From Paraphysomonas bandaiensis (Eukaryota > Chrysophyceae): DNA of 64,000 bases. Position 1 is the first letter of the stretch. The number at the start of each line of letters is the position of its first letter. The stretch is from positions 1 through 64,000 of the forward strand of contig CBFFRP010000272.1 in assembly GCA_965644295.1 (NCBI GenBank), written 5' to 3'. A program made the position numbers and the translations under genes. Under the pieces are notes generated by a model, which worked only from the letters and a program-made list of their open reading frames with translations, had not been told where the DNA came from and searched no databases. Below are positions 56,269-64,000 of the stretch, in pieces.

Positions 56269-56273
56269 CAAGT

Positions 56274-57162
56274 GAACAGCTAACGTATTACACACATGCA
56301 ATTCATTTCAATTGCACAATATATCTTATTATTACGGTAACTATAGTAGTATTAGTACTGAACATATATATCCGTTTTACATCTACTGTGTCATATACTT
56401 TATCTACTTGTATGATTGAACATAAACAAAGGCTACGATTAAGAACATATGTAGATATTTCTTGGATATCTTTCTCCATCTCTTTATGTCAATACTATTC
56501 TCATGAAGCAGCCCCGTTGAGAGTTAGAGCTTAACCAAAGCGGGGGAGAAACTGGCACTCATGCTCTACTAATATAACGGCTCTGACTAGCGTACATCTG
56601 ACAGGCGAGAACATCAGTAATCGTAAATCATAACTAACATAGAATTTCAATACAATCTTTTAGTGTTTTCATCAGGCTTATCAAATTCATATGTAGCGAC
56701 CTCCATATTGTTAAGCGTTTAATGTATTGCCTCTGAATGAGTCGAAGTCTTCTAATTACAGGTTTCGCTCGTGTAGATTACGCTTCAGTGGAACAACTCC
56801 GCAGCTGATATCTCATTGTTGGTTCTCAATTAACATATGTAGCATCTGACATACGCAATCACTATAATTATAATGGTATATTTAGCGGCCAACAACCACA
56901 GCAACAGTAAAAAATCATAAATTGTACACCATTCATTTTACAGATAAAGTAGAGTGGAGATCGCATATGATATGCGATAAGCATAGCGAACACACGACAA
57001 CTAAAATTGAAGGATTCCAAAACGCATTAATGATGTAAAATACATTATTGCTTACAAAAAATATGGCATTACCAATACACCTACAAAGATAATCTCACGA
57101 AATTATTCACGCGATTCTATAGACATTAATGCCTTCAAGAAGGTACAAGTATATATCAGTAC
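56274..57162. other. Intergenic region
   Basis: AT-rich sequence downstream of the retroelement. No gene is supported. Confidence 0.35.
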
Positions 57163-57783
57163 TCAGTCCGCACGTTTTTTACGGGAGCTTTTCTTTTCGT
57201 TCTTAGTTTTAGTTTTGGAGTACGTTGGATGATATCCACGCTCTCGGAGATTCAATAATACCTCTTTAGCCAAGCTGTTAACGGCAACATCTTCCGGAAA
57301 TTTTAATACAACGCTAGTAACGCACATGAGGGCCTGAATACTTTCCTTCGACAGGTTAGAGTGCTTTACTAGACATTTAATCATTCTAGATCCACTGCGG
57401 GCAGCGTAATGAAAACAATTTTCACCACGAACGTCACGCTTAGATAAATCCGCACCACTTCTGACGAGAATACCGGCAACATCAATATGATCAGCTGATA
57501 TAGCTTCCATTAGTGGAGTAACCAAAGATGCACTTGTATCGATTGCATCGATGGCGTGTCCTAAACTGAGAAGTTGTTGAACTGCAACAACATAGCCTAG
57601 TCTAGCAGCTTCATGCAGTAATGTCAAACCACCGTACTCATCCCTTACATCTCTGGCTGTTATTATTTGATCAGCATCTACCTGTTCACATGCAGCTAAA
57701 TAGTTTTTACAACTAGAATCATTGCTATTTAAAGCCAAGAATAAGTTGTGCTGTTGTGTGATGTGATAAGATGTTCTGATCAT
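57163..57783 (-). CDS. Ankyrin repeat protein with basic tail
   Basis: Single-exon frame of 206 residues. Three ankyrin repeats are visible (GGLTLLHEAARLGYVVAVQQ, TPLMEAISADHIDVAGILVR and GENCFHYAARSGSRMIKCLV), with the usual TPLH-like turns partly degenerate. The C-terminus is strongly basic (KTKTKNEKKSSRKKR), a possible nuclear localisation signal. A small protein-interaction module; partner unknown. Additional 5' exons cannot be excluded. Confidence 0.7.
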   Translation of the reverse strand: MIRTSYHITQQHNLFLALNSNDSSCKNYLAACEQVDADQIITARDVRDEYGGLTLLHEAARLGYVVAVQQLLSLGHAIDAIDTSASLVTPLMEAISADHIDVAGILVRSGADLSKRDVRGENCFHYAARSGSRMIKCLVKHSNLSKESIQALMCVTSVVLKFPEDVAVNSLAKEVLLNLRERGYHPTYSKTKTKNEKKSSRKKRAD

Positions 57784-58420
57784 TCGGGTTCGATACTATT
57801 ATAATTCTCTTCTGCTCTACTAATTTAACGGCTCAAGCCACCCATCTCATAAGCATGGCTTTAATATACAAGTTTCGAGATATTTACGGCGACTTATCAG
57901 ATATTATGAACCTATTTCCACTATCAGTCCTCTCCTTCCGTGTGCTGTAATCGGCCATCAAGCCGTTTCATACGTATACAGTAGTACAATATCGTACATA
58001 CACGTATGTGGTAGAGGAGTTTTCTACGTATGATGTACTGTGCAATAGAATACAGATGATTTTGACAGAATAGTACAGTTTTCCATACCGATAACCCCAA
58101 AAACAAGTATTTTCATCTTATTCTTACAATTTATTGAATAAATCCCAACTATATATATAAAGAAATAATTTCAGTTTTTGTCTATTCAAGTTTTGTTGGA
58201 AGGACCTCAATTGAGTGTATCATTTTTTTTTTCATCAGATGTTTTTGATCGAATGAGCATATGATCCCCCCACATGAATATCCAGACATGCACATGGTGT
58301 CCATCTATCTATATGGAGAGCTCCACGTCAACAGCTGGTCGATGGATCGCGATAATCGATGGAAGTTATTCCTATTTCTCTCATAATATCAAATTTATTC
58401 TGTGGTATTAGTTGGAAGAT
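57784..58420. other. Divergent intergenic region
   Basis: Spacer between the ankyrin gene (-) and the cotransporter gene (+). AT-rich; nothing assigned. Confidence 0.4.
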
Positions 58421-61222
58421 ATGTCACAGTATGCTCCTATGGAGTCCTCGAAGACTTATGACTGTGATCCTGCATCATCTTTCTTAGAAGGAGATGGTAA
58501 CCTCTCCGATCTACTGGAGATAGATGTTAATGATGTTGAAATGCGTAAATTAGACTCAAGAGTTATTCGACGCATTACAAGGCATGAATCACTTATTATT
58601 TATATGCATTTGTTTTAATATTTGTTTATTTTGTATAGAGATGATACTGAAATCGATATAGATGACGACTTTACTATGCGACCGGACATTGCGTATTATA
58701 TTGATAGCAAAAAGGATGGAGCACGGGCAAAAGTTCGTCCGAATGTTATGAATCTGATCGATGGAGGCGAGCATGGTACTCCTCAGCAACTTGCTGACGA
58801 TGAAGAGGAGATTATCAAATACATGCCTGGGTACAATTTTGGCTGGATTGAGGGCGTATTCATTCGTTGCACACTTAGTATATTTGGCGTCCTGATGTTT
58901 TTGCGTTTGAACTGGATGTTTTCCCAGGCTGGAGTTGGGGGTGCTCTGGGTATTATTATCTGGTCAGTTTGCGTTACTTCCCTGACCACTATGTCTCTAT
59001 CGGCTTTATCAACCAATGGAATGATGAAAGGTGGAGGAGTGTACTACATGGTGTCTCGTGCACTTGGTGCTGAATTTGGTGGCGTTGTTGGTATTACTCT
59101 ATTTATTGCTCAGTCTGCCGCTGTATCACTTCATCTGAACGGTTTCGGCGAAGCTGTCGCTATTTTAGAGGACGGTAATTATGTATTCAGTCTTGACGGG
59201 GATAAAATATTCTATGGATGTATTGGCCTAGTCAGTGTTCTTTGTTGTGCTTTTCTTGGAGCAAACTTTGAAGTGCAGTCACAAAAGGTTCTTGCGGTGA
59301 GTATGGCCCTCGCACTGCTTACATTTTACATTGGTGTGATTATGAGCAAGAACGACTCTGAAATCGGCTCCACTCCTCTGTCGTCCTCGACTCTGAATTC
59401 TAATATGGCTGGGGAGTATTCCTCTGGTGAGTCCTGGCTGACGGTGTTTGGTGTCTTCTTCCCGGCATGCACAGGCATCTCAGCAGGGTCGAGTATATCT
59501 GGTGATTTGAAGGACCCTTCTGAAGCAATTCCTAAAGGAACTTTTGCGGCTGTGGTGCTGACCACCATCATCTACGTTTCCATGGGCCTATTCATGTGCG
59601 CCTGCTTTACTCCTGAGGGACTTGGAAATATCACAACGCAGATCAGCGCAATTGACATTTCTGTTGTTCCGCAGCTGATGTATCTGGGTATGTTCGCAGC
59701 TGCTCTCTCCTCTGCATTAGCCCTGGTTGTTGGTGCACCGCGTGTCCTTATGGCCGTTGCTCGTGATGACATCCTTCCCCTCAGCTTTTACAAAAAGGCT
59801 TACTTTGCAAACGACGAACCGCTCAGAGGCTACCTTACTGTAATCATTATTGCATTTGTTTGTATTATTGGTCTGGACCTGAACACCGTTTCACCAATCG
59901 TCACCAATTTTTTCCTGGTGCAGTATGGTTTGGTTAACTACAGCGTATATCACGCACACATATCTAAGGCTCCTGGATGGAGACCCTCGTTCAAATACTG
60001 GTCTCCTTACCTCTGTTTACTAGGCTCCGTTATGTGCTTCGTTTCCATGTTTATGGTTAACTGGATTCTTGCCATCCTTACCATATTGGCCAGTATTGGT
60101 ATATTTCAGTTCATCTCGCACTCGAAGCCTGATGTCAACTGGGGTGACAGTGGCGTCGCAAACTGCCAGAAGCAAGCTGTTGAAGCCATATATAGAATGG
60201 AAAGGCTGAAGGACCACGTTAAAAATTTCAGACCACAGTTCTTACTACTGAGCAAGGATCCCAAGCTTGACACAGAGATGATCTCGTTGATGGCTCGACT
60301 AAAGAAGACACGAGGTCTTTCTTTGATAGGCCGTGTTATCATCGGAGACATGCATGATCCTGCCACTTTTGCTGCTGGGGAGCGGGCACGCAGAGACGTT
60401 ATTATGGTCGATAATCAAATCATCGCCATCTTGCAGGTCATCTGTGCCCCTACACTTCTCAGTGGGGTGGAATCACTGCTTCAGCTCGCTGGGTTCGGAA
60501 AGTTGAAGCCCAACACTGTAATGATGGGATTCAAGAACAACTGGCAGAAAATTCCCGAGGAGGAACTCGTCGAATATATTTCCATTTTAAGGTCGTGCTT
60601 TGCGACCAAGCATTCGGTGTGCATTCTACGCAACTGCGATGTGTCCCTTAATTATGTTCCGCACGATGCTGTCGTCGTCGAGAACACAGGTGAAAATTTG
60701 TATTCTCCTCCACCAGAGCGTGGTCATATTGATGTCTGGTGGCTAGTGGAGGATGGTGGTCTCCCCTTCCTTCTTGCCCACCTAATGACCCGGCATGCTC
60801 AATACAGGAAGTCTGGCGCAGTCCTGCGCCTCTTTGGACTCGTATCAGTAAATGCTACTGCCGATGAGGTCAAGCTCGAGAAACTTCGACTTCGAGCACT
60901 GCTCAGCAGATTCAGATTTGTGGCCGAAGTCATTCTCGTTGAGCACGATGTAGTCCCCTCTATGGAGTTGACTCAGAAATATATTGACCTCTCTGGTGAT
61001 ACAGCCACACCAGATAGCTTGACCCTGACGGTCATGAACATATCCAAGCATATGATGGACTACTCAATGCATGCCCATGTAGTGGTAATTTCTCTTCCTG
61101 TTCCGAAGCTCTCATACTCCTCTCAGAAGTACTTTGCATACCTCGATATGCTCAGCTGCACAGGCCGTCCGACTTTTATTGCGCGCGGCAACCAGCAAAC
61201 TGTTCTCTCATACCATTCGTAA
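58421..61222 (+). CDS. Cation-chloride cotransporter (SLC12 family)
   Basis: Exon 1 58421..58581 and exon 2 58639..61222 give 914 residues. The intron (57 nt) begins GC and ends AG, the only solution in phase. The signature of the family is at the first helix, GWIEGVFIRCTLSIFGVLMFLRLNW, followed by GGGVYYMVSRALGAEFGG and a twelve-helix amino-acid permease core. The long cytosolic C-terminus contains the SLC12 segment ending VISLPVPKLSYSSQKYFAYLD. It moves K+ and/or Na+ with Cl- across a membrane for volume or ion control. The acidic N-terminus (DTEIDIDDDF) is cytosolic. Whether it is NKCC- or KCC-like cannot be settled by eye. The exon is strikingly long compared with other genes here. Confidence 0.9.
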
Positions 61223-61942
61223 GTCATGTTTGTATGACTGGATGAACTTACTGTCGTATGAATTAAAACCAACAAACGAGGCGTCTAGTTTTGCAAGCTT
61301 TATGAAGCCCAAACATGTTTCTATTTAACAATGCTAAATCAGTTGCGATTTCTCATGCTATATGCTTCATAAAATAATCATGGATTAATTGAAGAGAATA
61401 TATCTTGCAGTGTGTAGTATATATTGTATGTACCTAGTATTAGCGTAGTTAGTGGCACTGGGGAAATATTCCAACATTTCAGCAAGGGGTGAAGTATTAA
61501 ATATAGTCAATGGTGGAATTATCTGGTCACATACATCAATGTCGGTGAAACTAGTGAAACTACTTCATCAAGTAGATTAAAAACCTACTTATAAATTACG
61601 AATTAGATTCCTTAAAATGACGAGGTTGACTAAGTAGTTATCCCCACTTTGTCTCAAAGAAGCTTTTTTTTACCTGATTGGGCTCAACAGGGCGCTCTTA
61701 TCAAAAGAATCTCAGTTCTATCTTAATAATTATGATATTGACAGCCATATATATGTATGTGAATTCATTTTATTACACAATTGTAAAGAAACCACAATGA
61801 GTCAACTATCCAAAGCTGAGCATCAAACTACCCTTCGTCTGCTGTAGTAGATCGAATGTAATAATGTTGTCAGTGCAATCGACGTACCTTCATAACATGA
61901 AACAACTTCAAGAATATTTCAGGAGAGTTTACGAGTTGTGTC
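61223..61942. other. Intergenic region
   Basis: AT-rich spacer after the cotransporter gene. Nothing assigned. Confidence 0.35.
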
Positions 61943-62254
61943 TCCTCCTTACTTGTGGCCGAAATCCCACCTCGACAACCAGCACCATCTCCACCAACTT
62001 ACACTCTCATATACATCTATCCCCAACCACCCCCCGTAAAACCCATGATACAGGCCCGCCAGACACACTGCCCAAAGGCAGACCCCCCGACTAACCTCAC
62101 TACAAGGGACGGTTGCACCATGGTGCTCGCAGCGATGCACAAGCAGTCCCGAGACGGTTGCCCGCCACTAGTCGTCAATAGCAAGTCCAGTTATTAGTTA
62201 GTCTATAGATACAAAACTAGTTTCTGTACACAACCGTTCTCATGTAATAATCAG
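61943..62254 (+). mobile_element. 5'-truncated non-LTR retrotransposon tail
   Basis: Begins TCCTTACTTGTGGCCGAAAT, corresponding to the last part of the LINE coding tail, and continues through GGACGGTTGCACCATGGTG to GTAATAATCAGATAC. Homologous to the copies at 17-24 kb, with several differences. No clean flanking duplication was found. Confidence 0.8.
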
Positions 62255-63238
62255 ATACTTTTTAAGGGCAGTGGCTTCCAGTGCTTTCAGGGTTTGGGTC
62301 ACAGAATATTGACCTTTAGGATATTGTGCGCCCCATATCATACACACATAATGTGTTAATCAGGGAACACCTATTTCTTCTTACAGCAAGCAAGCTACTA
62401 ATATATCTATACTATCCGACATTAAGCTGTCAGCATCATGAAGATATAAGTTACAATTTAAACTATAGGGATAAGGTGTATCGTCCCTTGCTATTTCTGT
62501 TGTGGGAAGATATCCAGGAAAAGATAAAAACCTAACTGTCATGCCATTATTTTCGTTGTGTTAGATCTTCAATCCCATTAGTATATACCTAAATTGGATA
62601 CTCCAATGACTTTCTAATTTTTCGTCAACTCTAATGGTATAATATGGAGTATGTCTGAAGTCATTCTAGTATAGTTATATAATAGCATGTGTTTATGTGT
62701 TATGTCATCGATTCAATTCAAACTGATCATTACTTTATCAAGAAATTCCTGGGCAAGTTTTTTCCGCTGTATTAAATGGGGGCGCCATGTTGAGTTCTGC
62801 AATATGATGTGATATATATTGTGCAATTGAAGTGAGTTAACAGTGTGCAATTATAGGTAAAGTCAACTCATAGGTGTAACGGGTGATTATAGTAGTTACA
62901 AAGGAATTAAATTCAGTTACTGATGTGTGACTATACAAGATATAGAACTGACTGATGAACATATGATAAACAGATGTTGCTATAAGAACAGATGTTTCAA
63001 CATATGTTACACGAATATGTAGTGAAGTGTTCAGAATAATAATCATAATTTCTTACTTGAAAGTGCATTGTGTTCAACAGTAAGGTTACGGTTTACGCGT
63101 AGAGCAAAGTTAACTTCAGTGAAATGTCCATTGTTAACATGGTAGCGAGTGGTAGCTCTGATGAGGCGATGGAGGACAGCAAGGTGCTGAAGTTTGACAA
63201 GTGAAACGACACGTGTGTTGTAACGATTTGGGAGGCAT
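62255..63238. other. Gene-poor region
   Basis: AT-rich; no gene recognised. A long terminal repeat of the fragment that follows could lie here but I cannot delimit one. Confidence 0.3.
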
Positions 63239-64000
63239 GTGAACATGACGCAGATGTATTGGAGGGTGCCAACATATACATGGAGGCGACTCCCACATGA
63301 TGATCCCAATAAGGAAGCTTTGTCCAATCATATGCTTAAAACGCTTGTGGATACTGTAGGTCTAGGAGTGAGAGTTGGGAGTAGTACTCCAAAAGACTAC
63401 AGCGAAATACCAGCTTGTAAATATTGGCCAATGATATGGACGAAATAGAGATTGATAGGCTGAAATGTATTTTCTACTAAAACTGCCTTCTACACTGAGT
63501 AGAGCAGCAGAGCAGTGCAGCTGTTCATAGTTAACGAGCAGGAGTGCTGAACATACACATGAACAGAGACAGAGACAGAGTTCATCGGCGGAATGGTGCT
63601 AATATGTAGATGATGATGTCTCATCTGGAGGGGAGTCCAATAAGATAGATGGTGAAGTGCTTATGACTGAAACAGTAGACCAACGAGTGTATCTAGACAG
63701 TTGTGCCGGAAAGCAGCTATTCATTGTTGTTAAAGATCATAGAGTGCTAGAGAAATATTATGAAGCAGAGCCAGGAGTCATATCTCTGACGAAGAAGGGG
63801 TCAGCAATGGAGACTCAAGGAGTAGGAAGCTTTCAACACTGGCAAAAGAGAAGGCATCAAAGTATGTAAAGATGCGGTGAAGAATATTGTCTCAGGCGGA
63901 ATGCTGCGAGCACTGGTGTGTGGATTGGAACTACTTAGAGTACCGAGAATTGTAGAGTTAAACACTGGTAGAGAGGTACTGGTTGGAGACTATATGATGA
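63239..64000 (+). pseudogene. Decayed copia-like gag-pol fragment (runs off the window)
   Basis: Pieces in different frames read ALSNHMLKTLVDTVGLGV near 63320 (gag-like). A protease-like site VYLDSCAGKQLFIVVKDHRV follows near 63690, then GIKVCKDAVKNIVSGGMLRA after a frame shift near 63830. The last part continues LVCGLELLRVPRIVEL to the window edge. It differs from the intact element at 50.5 kb, which has LDSGC, so it is a second copia-like family. Frame shifts and stops indicate decay, but the downstream end is not seen. Confidence 0.55.

Overview
This is nuclear DNA from a unicellular, probably flagellate eukaryote. Most genes are split by GT-AG introns of about 45-60 nt, the one clear tRNA gene has internal promoter architecture, and the content is purely eukaryotic: HGH1, Elongator subunit ELP4, a SET-domain histone methyltransferase, a bZIP factor, a cation-chloride cotransporter and a MORN3-like protein. 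A stramenopile (oomycete, chrysophyte or related heterotrophic flagellate) fits best. This is judged from the mitochondrially targeted OFA-type MFS carrier, the hybrid histidine kinase, the very large EGF/beta-propeller surface protein and the bZIP basic region, but no species is named.

Layout. 0-16 kb is gene-rich: HGH1 (-), myristoylation-type EF-hand protein (+), MFS carrier (-), tRNA-Lys(TTT) (-), SH3-like protein (+), a poor stretch with a SINE-like repeat, a hybrid histidine kinase (-), and an intronless secreted glycosidase-like protein (+). 16.2-25 kb is a repeat island. One non-LTR retrotransposon family (I-clade-like RT + RNase H) is present as a 2.7 kb truncated copy inside an AT-rich satellite and as several short 3' ends, nested in SINE-like elements that carry the same 3' module. 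25-31 kb holds an LFTR-type acyltransferase gene (-), a palindromic MITE-like element, and a bZIP gene (-). 31.9-35.8 kb is a PWWP-ankyrin-SET methyltransferase (+). 36.2-40.4 kb is a 13-exon EGF/propeller secreted protein (-). 40.6-41.8 kb is a dead pogo/Tigger-like DNA transposon. 43-50 kb carries a zinc-ribbon protein (-), a MORN3-like protein (+), a perfect tetranucleotide array of about 770 bp, and ELP4 (+). 50.5-56.3 kb is a complete, apparently recent Ty1/copia element with identical LTRs. 57-61.2 kb carries an ankyrin protein (-) and an SLC12-type cotransporter (+). The end has another LINE tail and a decayed copia-like fragment.

The genes are unrelated housekeeping and signalling genes with no operon logic. 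The coherent system visible is the transposable-element community: a LINE with a structured 3' end, SINE-like partners sharing it, a LINE-in-satellite insertion with a target-site duplication, and a young copia element. Exon structures were derived by eye from frame, splice sites and family similarity, and no database search was made.
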